Below, in pieces: positions 17,111-24,961 of a DNA stretch of 64,000 nucleotides. The stretch comes from Clostridia bacterium (GTDB taxonomy: Bacteria > Bacillota > Clostridia > Christensenellales > Borkfalkiaceae). Below the pieces are notes generated by a model. That model ran no database searches, had not been told where the DNA came from, and saw nothing but the letters and a program-made list of their open reading frames with translations. The position numbers and the translations under genes are program-made. Positions within the stretch are counted from its first letter, which is position 1; each line of letters starts with the position of its first letter. The stretch is taken from NCBI GenBank assembly GCA_017536205.1, contig JAFXHX010000003.1, positions 237,503 to 301,502 of the forward strand. Reading direction: 5' to 3'.

Positions 17111-17187
17111 TAACGCTTTAAAAACGAGCACTCTACAACAAACAAAAATCACGTTAGAATTATCAATATATTATAAAGGAGTTACTT

Positions 17188-19125
17188 ATGATAGTATATT
17201 TACCCGACCAATCGCAAAAACAATTAAACGATGGCGCAAGCGTTTTAGACCTTGCCTTATCAATAAGCGAAGGTTTAGCAAGAAACGCCGTTGCCGGTAA
17301 AGTAAACGGCAATTTAGTCGACCTTTCGCACGTTTTAAACGACGGCGATAGCGTTGCAATTATTACCCTTCGCGATGAAGAGGGGCTTGATATTTATCGC
17401 CACACTTGTTCGCACGTTTTAGCGCAAGCAATAAAAACCATTTACCCAACTTGCCTTTTGGCAATAGGACCAACCACTCAAAACGGTTTTTATTACGACG
17501 TTGATTTTAAAACGCCCATTACCTTTGAAGATTTAGCAACTATTGAAGCGGAAATGAAAAAGATTATTAAATCAGACCTTCCTATCGAACGCTTTACTCT
17601 TCCTAGAAAAGACGCCGTAAAACTTATGAAAAAGTACGGCGAAACCTATAAAGTTCAACTTATAGAAGACCTTCCCGAAGGCGAAGAAATATCTTTTTAT
17701 AAGCAGGGCGCGTTTACCGACCTTTGCCGTGGACCGCACCTTCCTTCAACGGGCAAAATCAAGGCGTTTAAACTTACTTCGCTCAACGGCTCGTACTGGC
17801 GTGGTGATAGCAAAAACAAAATGCTTACCCGTATTTACGGAACTGCTTTCGAGAAAAAGTCGCAACTTGACGAATATCTTGAAAAAATTGAACAAGCAAA
17901 ACTTCGCGACCACAACAAACTCGGTAGGGAACTTGGCTACTTTACTACGGTAGATACCCTTGGTCAAGGTCTTCCCGTTATGCTTGAAAAAGGCTCGCGC
18001 GTTATACAAGTTTTACAGCGTTTCGTTGAAGACGAAGAGCAAAAGCGCGGATATATTCTTACTAAAACTCCGCTTATGGCAAAGAGCGACTTTTATAAGA
18101 TTTCGGGCCACTGGGACCACTACAAAGAAGGTATGTTCGTTATAGGCGACGAAGAAAAGGACAAAGAAGTTTTAGCCCTTCGCCCTATGACTTGCCCATT
18201 CCAGTTCCAAGTGTATTTAAACAAGCCTAGAAGTTATCGTGACCTTCCTTTGCGTTACGGCGAAACTTCAACTCTTTTTAGAAACGAAGATTCGGGCGAA
18301 ATGCACGGTCTTATAAGGGTAAGGCAGTTTACCATTTCAGAAGGCCACCTTGCTTGCACCCCCGAACAACTCGAACAAGAGTTTAAAGGTTGCGTTGACA
18401 TTATGCTTTATATGATGAAAGCAGTTGGTCTTGACGGTGATATTACTTACCGTTTTAGCAAGTGGGACAAAAACAATAAGGAAAAGTATATCGGTTCTGA
18501 AGAAGAGTGGGAAAACGTTCAAAACACTATGCGCCAAATACTCGATAATTTAGGTATCAACTACGTTGAAGCAGATGGTGAAGCCGCTTTCTACGGCCCT
18601 AAACTCGATATTCAAATGAAGAACGTTTACGGCAAAGAAGACACGCTCGTTACTATTCAAATCGACTTCCAACTTGCAAAGCGTTTTGAAATGCTTTATA
18701 CCGACCGTGACGGTGAAAAGAAATATCCCTACGTTATTCACAGAACTAGCCTTGGTTGCTACGAAAGAACGCTTGCGCTTTTAATTGAAAAATACGCAGG
18801 TGCGCTTCCCGTTTGGATTGCGCCTTTCCAAGCAACTATTATGTCTATGACCGATAGAAGTGAAGAGTACTGCCGTAACTTATCAAGCAGGCTTTTAGAA
18901 GAAGGTATAAGAACCAACCTTGACCTTCGTTCTGAAAAAATAGGCAGAAAAATTAGAGATGCTCAACTTGATAAAGTTCCTTATATGCTTATCGTTGGCG
19001 ATAAAGAAATTGAGGCGGGTGCAGTTGCAGTGCGTCACCGTCGTGAAGGCGATATAGGCGTTATGAGCGTTGAAGATTTTATTACTAGAATAAAAGGCGA
19101 AGTAAAATCGCTTAAACTTGACTAA
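17188..19125 (+). CDS. thrS: Threonyl-tRNA synthetase
   Basis: Charges tRNA-Thr with threonine and edits mischarged serine. The 645 residues contain an N-terminal TGS domain (1-60), the SAD/editing domain (about 65-230, with HTCSHVLAQA at 70), the class II catalytic core (motif 2 near YGETSTLFRNE..MHGLIRVRQF, about 354-378; motif 3 near RTSLGCYERTLALL), and an anticodon-binding domain (about 540-640). The start has GGAG spaced 7 nt. Its expression is governed by the T-box upstream. The roughly 320 nt between the T-box terminator and the ATG are unusually long and hold dispersed element A. Confidence 0.98.
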   Translation: MIVYLPDQSQKQLNDGASVLDLALSISEGLARNAVAGKVNGNLVDLSHVLNDGDSVAIITLRDEEGLDIYRHTCSHVLAQAIKTIYPTCLLAIGPTTQNGFYYDVDFKTPITFEDLATIEAEMKKIIKSDLPIERFTLPRKDAVKLMKKYGETYKVQLIEDLPEGEEISFYKQGAFTDLCRGPHLPSTGKIKAFKLTSLNGSYWRGDSKNKMLTRIYGTAFEKKSQLDEYLEKIEQAKLRDHNKLGRELGYFTTVDTLGQGLPVMLEKGSRVIQVLQRFVEDEEQKRGYILTKTPLMAKSDFYKISGHWDHYKEGMFVIGDEEKDKEVLALRPMTCPFQFQVYLNKPRSYRDLPLRYGETSTLFRNEDSGEMHGLIRVRQFTISEGHLACTPEQLEQEFKGCVDIMLYMMKAVGLDGDITYRFSKWDKNNKEKYIGSEEEWENVQNTMRQILDNLGINYVEADGEAAFYGPKLDIQMKNVYGKEDTLVTIQIDFQLAKRFEMLYTDRDGEKKYPYVIHRTSLGCYERTLALLIEKYAGALPVWIAPFQATIMSMTDRSEEYCRNLSSRLLEEGIRTNLDLRSEKIGRKIRDAQLDKVPYMLIVGDKEIEAGAVAVRHRREGDIGVMSVEDFITRIKGEVKSLKLD

Positions 19126-19151
19126 TTTTTATAAAAACGGCTTAAAAACGT

Positions 19152-19180
19152 TTGACAATAGCGAAAAGTAGTGGTAATAT
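19152..19180 (+). promoter_or_regulatory. Promoter of the infC-rpmI-rplT operon
   Basis: TTGACA at 19152-19157 and TAATAT at 19175-19180, spacing 17. The predicted start near 19187 immediately precedes the structured leader. Confidence 0.8.
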
Positions 19181-19185
19181 ATTTG

Positions 19186-19306
19186 CGACAAGCAGAAGTT
19201 ACCCCTTCTCGCCGGCAACAGTGGTTAGTCGTGCACAGATTAGTTTTTAACGCCAAACTAGGCGTTTTATCTGACGGGTTACTTTTGTAGCCCGTCAATT
19301 TTTTTA
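19186..19306 (+). promoter_or_regulatory. infC-rpmI-rplT leader with attenuator (probable L20 leader)
   Basis: The conserved AGCAGAAGTTACCCCTTCT-type hairpin lies at about 19191-19210, followed by further pairing. It ends in a terminator stem GACGGGTTAC (19273-19282)/GTAGCCCGTC (19287-19296) with a run of seven T. Firmicutes regulate this operon through ribosomal protein L20 binding to the leader and promoting termination. Position and architecture fit that family, but the exact L20-binding fold was not computed. Confidence 0.75.
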
Positions 19307-19319
19307 TAGGAAGGTACTT

Positions 19320-19832
19320 ATTATTAAAAACCAGCACCAAATCAACGAAGAAATAAGGGATAAACAAGTTAGGCTTATCGGCGCAAACGGCGAACAACTC
19401 GGTATTTTAAGTTCGCAAGAAGCGCTTAAAATTGCTTTTGAAAGCGATTTAGATTTAGTTAAAATCTCGCCCAACGCTGAGCCACCCGTATGCAAAATTA
19501 TGAATTACGGCAAGTTCAAATACGAACAAGAAAAAAGGCAAAAAGAAGCGCGTAAAAACCAAAAAGTAGTTGAAGTTAAAGAAATACAATTGTCAATGAC
19601 AATCGACGTTGGCGACGTTAACGTTAAGGCAAAACAGGCGCAAAAGTTTTTAGAAAAAGGCCACAAAATCAAAGTTTCAATTAGAATGCGTGGTAGGCAA
19701 AACGCCCACTCTGACCTTGGTATAGAAGTTATGAACAAGTTCTATTCGCTTTTAGAGAGCGATGCAGTTCTTGAAAAGAAACCTATGCTTGAAGGTAGAA
19801 ACATTCTTATGATATTAGCCCCAAAGGCTTAA
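19320..19832 (+). CDS. infC: Translation initiation factor IF-3, ATT start codon
   Basis: Prevents premature 50S joining and proofreads the initiation codon. Frame-consistent homology (NQHQINEEIRDKQVRLIG) begins far upstream of the first ATG (19500) and reaches ATT codons at 19320 and 19323. AGGAAGG at 19308-19314 lies 5 or 8 bases upstream. Using 19320 gives 170 residues, normal for IF-3, with both domains (N-terminal about 1-75, C-terminal about 85-170). Non-AUG starts on infC are well known in E. coli and Bacillus and allow autoregulation, because IF-3 discriminates against them. The exact choice between the two ATT codons is uncertain. Confidence 0.93.
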   Translation: MIKNQHQINEEIRDKQVRLIGANGEQLGILSSQEALKIAFESDLDLVKISPNAEPPVCKIMNYGKFKYEQEKRQKEARKNQKVVEVKEIQLSMTIDVGDVNVKAKQAQKFLEKGHKIKVSIRMRGRQNAHSDLGIEVMNKFYSLLESDAVLEKKPMLEGRNILMILAPKA

Positions 19833-19866
19833 CACACTTATAGAATAATTTTAGGAGGATATTATT

Positions 19867-20067
19867 ATGCCAAAAATGAAATCTCACAGCGGTGCTAAAA
19901 AGCGTTTCAGTGTAACCGCTTCGGGAAAGATTAAACGCGGTCATCAAGGCAAAAGCCACATTTTAGCAAAGAAGACCACCAAGAGAAAAAGAAGATTAAG
20001 AAGCGGTGCTTACGTTTCTCAAACACAGGAAAAGACGATTAAGTCTATTATTCCTTACAAGGCGTAA
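19867..20067 (+). CDS. rpmI: 50S ribosomal protein L35
   Basis: 66 residues, highly basic, with the family N-terminus [14 protein letters not shown] and C-terminal IIPYK. Component of the large ribosomal subunit. Preceded by AGGAGG and placed between infC and rplT, the conserved order. Confidence 0.98.
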   Translation: MPKMKSHSGAKKRFSVTASGKIKRGHQGKSHILAKKTTKRKRRLRSGAYVSQTQEKTIKSIIPYKA

Positions 20068-20086
20068 TTAAGGAGGAGTATAGAAT

Positions 20087-20443
20087 ATGTTAATTAAAAG
20101 AGGCGTAAACGCAGTTAAAAAACGTAGAAAAATAATGAAACTCGCAAAAGGCTATTACGGTGCAAAGAGCAAACTTTATAGAGTTGCTCGTGAAGCCGTA
20201 ATGAAATCTCTTAACTATGCTTACATCGGCAGAAAGAATAAAAAGAGAGATTTCCGTCAACTCTGGATTGCCAGAATTAACGCTGCTTGCCGTTTAAACA
20301 ATATCTCATATAGCAAGTTTATGTACGGTTTAAAACTTGCCGGCATTAACCTTAACAGAAAAGTTCTTGCCGACATTGCCGTAAACGACCAAAAAGGTTT
20401 TGCAGGCCTTGTTAAAAAAGCACAAGCAAAACTCGCAAAATAA
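20087..20443 (+). CDS. rplT: 50S ribosomal protein L20
   Basis: 118 residues, the standard length, with a basic N-terminal extension ([28 protein letters not shown]) that binds 23S rRNA and acts in early 50S assembly. L20 is also the likely repressor acting on the leader at 19186-19306. It has an AGGAGGAG site and is the third gene of the infC operon. Confidence 0.98.
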   Translation: MLIKRGVNAVKKRRKIMKLAKGYYGAKSKLYRVAREAVMKSLNYAYIGRKNKKRDFRQLWIARINAACRLNNISYSKFMYGLKLAGINLNRKVLADIAVNDQKGFAGLVKKAQAKLAK

Positions 20444-20451
20444 TACCTTCG

Positions 20452-20476
20452 GGCTGCCCTTGATTTTCAGGCAGCC
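20452..20476 (+). terminator. Weak hairpin after rplT
   Basis: GGCTGCC (20452-20458) pairs with GGCAGCC (20470-20476), followed by TTAAAGTTTTT. The interrupted U-run suggests partial termination, with some read-through into the RNA methylase gene. Confidence 0.5.
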
Positions 20477-20490
20477 TTAAAGTTTTTATT

Positions 20491-21222
20491 ATGATTTATT
20501 CATCAAAGCAAAATAAACTTATAAAATCCGTTTATTCGCTCAAAGATAAAAAGGGTAGAATAAGCCAAGGCTTATACGTCGTTGAAGGCTTTAAAATGGT
20601 TTTAGAAGCAATTAGTGCTGGCGCTCCTATCGAGCGTATTTTTGGCACTGAAGAAGCGCTTTCAAAGTTAAACGCTAACGGCTATGAAATCGTTACCGTT
20701 TCGCCCGAAGTGTTTTCGTATATTTCTAGTGAAGTTACGCCACAAGGCGTTTTAGCAACCGTTAAAGTGCCTAAAACCAAAGCCGTAGCGCCAACCAAAA
20801 ACGCTCTTGTTTTAGACGGCGTTTCAGACCCAGGCAATATGGGAACGATTATTCGTACTGCCTGCGCTTTTGGATTTAACGATATATACCTTGTAAACTG
20901 CACCGACCCATACGCTCCAAAAGCAGTTAGGGCAAGTATGAGCGGAATATATTTCGTTAACCTTTATAAAGTCGATTACGAAGGGCTTTTTTCTGCGCTT
21001 TCCGGCTATGATATTTTGTCGCTCGATATGGGTGGTGAAGATATAGCAAGCGTTAAAGTTTCTAAAAAGTTTGCGCTTGTAGTTGGCAACGAAGCAAACG
21101 GATTATCAAGCGAAATAACGGCAAAAACTTCAAAGTTTATATCAATACCTATGCGCGAGCATAGCGAAAGTTTAAACGCAGGCGTTGCCGTTTCTATTGC
21201 GATGTATAAACTATCAAACTAA
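20491..21222 (+). CDS. TrmH/SpoU-family RNA 2'-O-methyltransferase
   Basis: 243-residue SPOUT-class methyltransferase, resembling YsgA of B. subtilis. It has an N-terminal substrate-binding domain (about 1-90), then knot motifs LDGVSDPGNMGTIIRTACAFG (about 108-128), VGNEANGLS (about 198) and the C-terminal SIPMREHSESLNAGVAVSIAMY (about 217-238) typical of SAM-binding trefoil-knot enzymes. The target nucleotide cannot be deduced. Location directly after rplT matches many Firmicutes. Confidence 0.92.
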   Translation: MIYSSKQNKLIKSVYSLKDKKGRISQGLYVVEGFKMVLEAISAGAPIERIFGTEEALSKLNANGYEIVTVSPEVFSYISSEVTPQGVLATVKVPKTKAVAPTKNALVLDGVSDPGNMGTIIRTACAFGFNDIYLVNCTDPYAPKAVRASMSGIYFVNLYKVDYEGLFSALSGYDILSLDMGGEDIASVKVSKKFALVVGNEANGLSSEITAKTSKFISIPMREHSESLNAGVAVSIAMYKLSN

Positions 21223-21234
21223 AAGGAGAAAATT

Positions 21235-21975
21235 ATGTCAGGTCACAGCAAATGGGCTAACATTAAAAATAAAAAAGCAAAGACTGATGCTGCAAAGGGT
21301 AAAATCTTTACAAAAATAGGTAGAGAACTTGCCGTTGCCGCAAAACAAGGGGCAGACCCTGCAACCAACTCTAAACTTGCCGACGTTATTGCAAAAGCAA
21401 AAGCGGCAAATATGCCTAACGATAATATTACAAGAAGTATTAAAAAGGCGGCGGGTGAACTTGGCAACGTTAACTACGAAGTTAAAACTTACGAAGGTTA
21501 CGGCATAGGCGGTAGCGCAGTTATAGTTAAAACTCTTACCGATAACGTTAACCGTACCGTTGGCGAAGTAAGGCATATTTTTGATAAATACGGCGGAAAT
21601 ATGGGAACTACCGGCTCGGTATCGTATATGTTTGCAAGCGCAGGCGTTATTATAATTGAAAGAACTTCATCTTTAGATGAAGATACCGTTATGGAAATGG
21701 CGCTCGACGCAGGCGCAGAAGACGTTATCGTTGAAGAAGATATTTACGAAATTAGAACTGCACCCCAAGATTTTAGTGCAGTAAGGCAATATTTTGAAGC
21801 GAAAAATATCGAATTCGTTGAAGCCGACGTTATGATGGTTCCTTCCGATAAAATTGATTTATCTGATGACCAACTTATATCTTTCAACAAAATGATAGAT
21901 GCCTTTGAAGATAACGACGACGTTCAAGATATTTACCACAACGTTAATCTTCCTGATGAAGAAGACGAATTTTAA
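21235..21975 (+). CDS. yebC: YebC/PmpR-family protein
   Basis: 246 residues with the hallmark N-terminus MSGHSKWANIKNKKAKTDAAKGKIFTK and the conserved segments GGSAVIVKTLTDNVNRT and AGAEDV. Members of this family were described as transcriptional regulators, and more recent work links them to relieving ribosome stalling. The precise role here is not assignable. GGAG precedes the start and it lies 12 bases after the methylase gene. A strong terminator follows. Confidence 0.96.
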   Translation: MSGHSKWANIKNKKAKTDAAKGKIFTKIGRELAVAAKQGADPATNSKLADVIAKAKAANMPNDNITRSIKKAAGELGNVNYEVKTYEGYGIGGSAVIVKTLTDNVNRTVGEVRHIFDKYGGNMGTTGSVSYMFASAGVIIIERTSSLDEDTVMEMALDAGAEDVIVEEDIYEIRTAPQDFSAVRQYFEAKNIEFVEADVMMVPSDKIDLSDDQLISFNKMIDAFEDNDDVQDIYHNVNLPDEEDEF

Positions 21976-21980
21976 GACAC

Positions 21981-22010
21981 AAAAAATGCACCGTTTCGGT
22001 GCATTTTTTA
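21981..22010 (+). terminator. Intrinsic terminator after yebC
   Basis: AAAAAATGCACC (21981-21992) pairs with GGTGCATTTTTT (21998-22009) around a GTTTC loop. Confidence 0.92.
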
Positions 22011-22013
22011 TTC

Positions 22014-22320
22014 CCGTATAAACTTCGCACAAGTTCGTTTACTGTCAACAAGTTGCAACCCCAACAACCAAAAAGGTTAGTTGTGTCTGCCACTTGTTGT
22101 CGAGCCTGCTTGTGCTTGTTTCTACGGGCTTAAAATATAACTCTTTTCAGCAAAACGGGGTAACGTCTTGCGTCGCAACTTACTATAATTGCCAACCTTT
22201 AACGCATTAAGGGTAAGGCTATATCGCAGTTGCTCCTTTTTCCCAAAAATCTTTTTACTTAAAAATATTTTCGGGAGCCCTGCAATTATTTTATTTTCTA
22301 CGGCAAAACGGGGTGGGGGA
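22014..22320 (+). repeat. Dispersed structured element, copy B (after yebC)
   Basis: Diverged second copy of the element in the thrS leader. Matching parts: CGTTTACTG (22036-22044); an outer helix CAACAAGT (22046-22053)/ACTTGTTG (22092-22099); an inner hairpin CAAC+AACC/GGTT+A bulge+GTTG (22062-22083) with a 5-nt loop; GTCGAGCC (22099-22106); an exact 23-base match at 22115-22137; CAAAACGGGGT (22151-22161); and CTACGGCAAAACGGGGTG (22298-22315). The helices differ in sequence from copy A but keep pairing and the bulged A. No open reading frame. Begins directly after the yebC terminator. Confidence 0.7.
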
Positions 22321-22379
22321 ATAAATTAAAAAAACTTTTTTAACTTTTCGTGTATAAAAGTTTTAATAGGGTATATACT

Positions 22380-22515
22380 ACTATTGTAACGAACGAACCG
22401 ATGCTTTTGAAAGAGATTTCATTAGATAAGTTTAAAGTTACTTTAATATAGTTGACGGTTTTGTCAACGCATAAAAGGCTGTTTTTACTTAGTTAAAAGC
22501 GGTCTTTTATTTTTA
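22380..22515 (+). ncRNA. Possible small RNA ending in an intrinsic terminator
   Basis: Within the gene-free region before the protease gene lies a hairpin GTTGAC (22451-22456)/GTCAAC (22463-22468), then a longer stem AAAAGGCTG (22473-22481)/CGGTCTTTT (22500-22508, two G-U pairs) followed by ATTTTT. This looks like a transcript end, but no gene ends nearby. It may mark the 3' end of element B transcription or an independent small RNA. A convincing promoter was not seen. Confidence 0.25.
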
Positions 22516-22531
22516 ATTTTTTATCATTTAC

Positions 22532-22560
22532 TTGCCATATTTTTATCACTAGTGTAAAAT
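22532..22560 (+). promoter_or_regulatory. Promoter of the HtrA-like protease gene
   Basis: TTGCCA at 22532-22537 and TAAAAT at 22555-22560 with 17-base spacing. Confidence 0.55.
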
Positions 22561-22590
22561 AATATATAATAAAATACTTAAAGGTGCATT

Positions 22591-23784
22591 ATGAAAAATA
22601 AACTTTTAGCATTGATATTAACTATAATTGCAACGTTAACCTTGTGTTCTTGCACGGTAACTTCGGGCTATAACCCTAGCAATTCTTACAAGTTTGAAAT
22701 AAATATTCAAACGGCAGACGGCAACGAAACAAACTATAACTCGCTTACCGAAATGCTCGATGCAGTTAGGCCAAGCGTTTTTGAAGTTTACGTTTCAGAT
22801 AGTGCAACGGCTTCTGCAGGCGCAGGTAGTGGCGTTGTTTTTGGCTCGGCAGTAGAAAATAACGTAACTTACTATTATTTAATGACCTGCCACCACGTTA
22901 TTGAAGGGGCAGACTCTATAAGTTTAACTGCAACTAACGGCAACGAATACCCCGCCGTTTTAATAGGTGGCGATAAAAAGACTGACATTGCCGTTTTAAT
23001 GTTCTCGCCACAACGTTCGGGTTTTTCGGGTGTTACTATACCCGTTTGTCAAATAAGGCTTAACGAAGATGCTAACTACCCCTTAAAAGTGGGTGAAGAC
23101 GTGGTTGCAATAGGTAACCCCCTAGGCATTTTGGGCGGAACTGTAACGAAAGGCATAGTTTCTGCAATAAACCGCAACGTGTCGGTTGCCGATATAGGCG
23201 TTATGAGCCTTATTCAAACTGACTGCGCAACCAACTCTGGTAACTCTGGTGGAGGACTTTTCGACGTTAACGGTAAACTAATCGGCATAATAAACTCTGG
23301 TTACAGCGCTTATCAAGGGCTTAACTTTGCCGTTCCTATCGACACGGCTTTAGAAGTTGCAACCGCTCTTACCGAAACGTTCTACTTCAACTCTAATTTA
23401 GATTATAACTACGGTTACGTTGAAGGTAGATATTACGCCGCTGCAACTTATTCGCCAGTTCGCTCGTTCGGCGATGAAATTGCAATTTATTACGAGCGCG
23501 TAAGTTTCTCGTCTTACGTTGACTGCTTGGTTGCAGACGTTAAATTAGGTAGCGTTTACGACGTTGCAGGGCTTGACGTTTACGACCGTATAGTTGGCGT
23601 TTCGTTTGCTGGAAAATCTTATTCGGTAAGCGACGGGCAAACGCTTGTTTCTTTCCTTAATAATTTTGAACTTTCCGCAACGCAAAACGCCGTTACCTTT
23701 ACCGTTTGTAAGTACGGCTCAAGCGAAACTACCGATATAGTAGTTACTTTCGGTCAGTATATTTACGGAAACACTTATTTATAA
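22591..23784 (+). CDS. HtrA/DegP-like trypsin-type serine protease, lipoprotein
   Basis: 397 residues. An N-terminal signal peptide with a cysteine-rich end (TLCSC) suggests lipid anchoring on the outer face of the membrane. The protease domain shows the catalytic triad: H in CHHVIEG (about residue 110), D in KKTDIAVL (about 132), and S in NSGNSGG (about 216). A C-terminal PDZ domain (about 305-395) follows a linker. HtrA-type enzymes degrade misfolded envelope proteins. There is one PDZ and no transmembrane helix other than the signal. The start has AGGTG spaced 4 nt. Confidence 0.9.
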   Translation: MKNKLLALILTIIATLTLCSCTVTSGYNPSNSYKFEINIQTADGNETNYNSLTEMLDAVRPSVFEVYVSDSATASAGAGSGVVFGSAVENNVTYYYLMTCHHVIEGADSISLTATNGNEYPAVLIGGDKKTDIAVLMFSPQRSGFSGVTIPVCQIRLNEDANYPLKVGEDVVAIGNPLGILGGTVTKGIVSAINRNVSVADIGVMSLIQTDCATNSGNSGGGLFDVNGKLIGIINSGYSAYQGLNFAVPIDTALEVATALTETFYFNSNLDYNYGYVEGRYYAAATYSPVRSFGDEIAIYYERVSFSSYVDCLVADVKLGSVYDVAGLDVYDRIVGVSFAGKSYSVSDGQTLVSFLNNFELSATQNAVTFTVCKYGSSETTDIVVTFGQYIYGNTYL

Positions 23785-23867
23785 TTATTTAAATCTATAA
23801 TAACTAAAATTAAGCGTTTAACGGCAACAAATAGCAATATAGTGCTAAAACGTAGCAAAATATTCTA

Positions 23868-23895
23868 TTGATATATTTTAAAGTGATGTTATAAT
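23868..23895 (+). promoter_or_regulatory. Promoter of the Gfo/Idh/MocA oxidoreductase gene
   Basis: TTGATA at 23868-23873 and TATAAT at 23890-23895, spacing 16. Confidence 0.65.
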
Positions 23896-23924
23896 ATTTG
23901 TATAACAAATAAAGGAGCAATATT

Positions 23925-24923
23925 ATGAAAAACTTTGGTATATTTGGTTGTGGTAATATAGCAAACGTTCACGCTATGGCTATAAGAAGTATTTCGGGCG
24001 CAAAACTCGTTGGTTGTGCCGACGTTGTTATGAAAGCCGCAGCAACTTTTGCCGAAAATTATAGAATTCGTTATTACGACAATTTACAGCATATGCTTCA
24101 AGACCCTGAAATTGATATTGTGTGCGTATGTACGCCTAACGGTACTCACGCCGAAATTGCAATAGAAGTTTTAAAGGCAGATAAGCACGTTATAGTTGAA
24201 AAGCCTATGGCAACCACTACTATCGACTGCGATAAGATGATAGAAGCCGCTAAAAAATCAAAAGGCAAAATTATGGTTATTTCGCAACTTAGAATGTCTA
24301 ACTCGGTTGTAAGGGCGAAAGAAATTATTGAAAATGGTCAAATTGGTAAAATTATTCTTTGCTCGCTTTCTATGCCTTATTATAGAAGCGAAGAGTACTT
24401 CCATAACAGTTGGCGCGGTACTATTAAAATGGACGGTGGCGGTGCGCTTATGAACCAAGGTATTCACGGCGTTGACCTTTTACAATATATGGTTGGTAGA
24501 GCAAAGAAGATTAAAAGTATAGTTAAAACCCTTGCTCACAACATCGAAGTTGAAGACGCTGCAGTTTGCGCATTAGAGTTTGAAAACGGCGCAGTTGGCG
24601 TTATTCAAGCAACAACGGCAGTAAACCCCGGTTTTGATAGAGAAATTAGAATATACGGCACTAACGGTTGTATATTCCTTCGCGAAAATAAACTTGAAAA
24701 ACTTATTATCGACGGTGAAGAACAAGCAGGCGAACTCTTTATTGCAAAGGGCAACGCAAACGACGCTGCGCTTGTTACCGAAGAAGAACACGCAAAACAA
24801 ATTCGCCGTTTCGTAAGAGCGCTTGAAGGCCAAGATTACGATTACGTTGACGGTCCAGAAGGTAGAAAAGCAGTTGAAATTATTGAAAGAATATACTGGG
24901 CAGGCCGTGAAGACAGAGACTAA
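23925..24923 (+). CDS. Gfo/Idh/MocA-family NAD(P)-dependent oxidoreductase
   Basis: 332 residues. The N-terminal Rossmann fold carries GIFGCGNIANVHAMAI (residues 4-19), and the family signature EKPMATT lies near residue 92. The C-terminal alpha/beta domain (about 125-330) contains the substrate-site GGGALMNQGIHGVDLLQYM segment (about 170). Such enzymes oxidise or reduce sugars, inositols or their derivatives. The substrate is not identifiable. It stands alone with its own promoter and terminator, and the ribosome site is AAAGGAG. Confidence 0.9.
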   Translation: MKNFGIFGCGNIANVHAMAIRSISGAKLVGCADVVMKAAATFAENYRIRYYDNLQHMLQDPEIDIVCVCTPNGTHAEIAIEVLKADKHVIVEKPMATTTIDCDKMIEAAKKSKGKIMVISQLRMSNSVVRAKEIIENGQIGKIILCSLSMPYYRSEEYFHNSWRGTIKMDGGGALMNQGIHGVDLLQYMVGRAKKIKSIVKTLAHNIEVEDAAVCALEFENGAVGVIQATTAVNPGFDREIRIYGTNGCIFLRENKLEKLIIDGEEQAGELFIAKGNANDAALVTEEEHAKQIRRFVRALEGQDYDYVDGPEGRKAVEIIERIYWAGREDRD

Positions 24924-24934
24924 TTTATAGTTAA

Positions 24935-24961
24935 AAAACCCCGACAAATGTCGGGGTTTTA
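24935..24961 (+). terminator. Bidirectional terminator between converging genes
   Basis: CCCCGACA (24939-24946) pairs with TGTCGGGG (24949-24956), with A-run before and TTTT after. Serves the oxidoreductase gene and probably the converging acyltransferase gene. Confidence 0.88.

Noticed and set aside
16868..17187. A second T-box or other metabolite riboswitch in the thrS leader
   Set aside because: No second GGTGGNACC sequence or second terminator. The sequence instead matches the element after yebC.
16868..22320. Group IIC intron remnants after terminators
   Set aside because: No reverse transcriptase frame and no recognisable domain V (AGC...GUU hairpin) found by eye. Kept only as a placement analogy.
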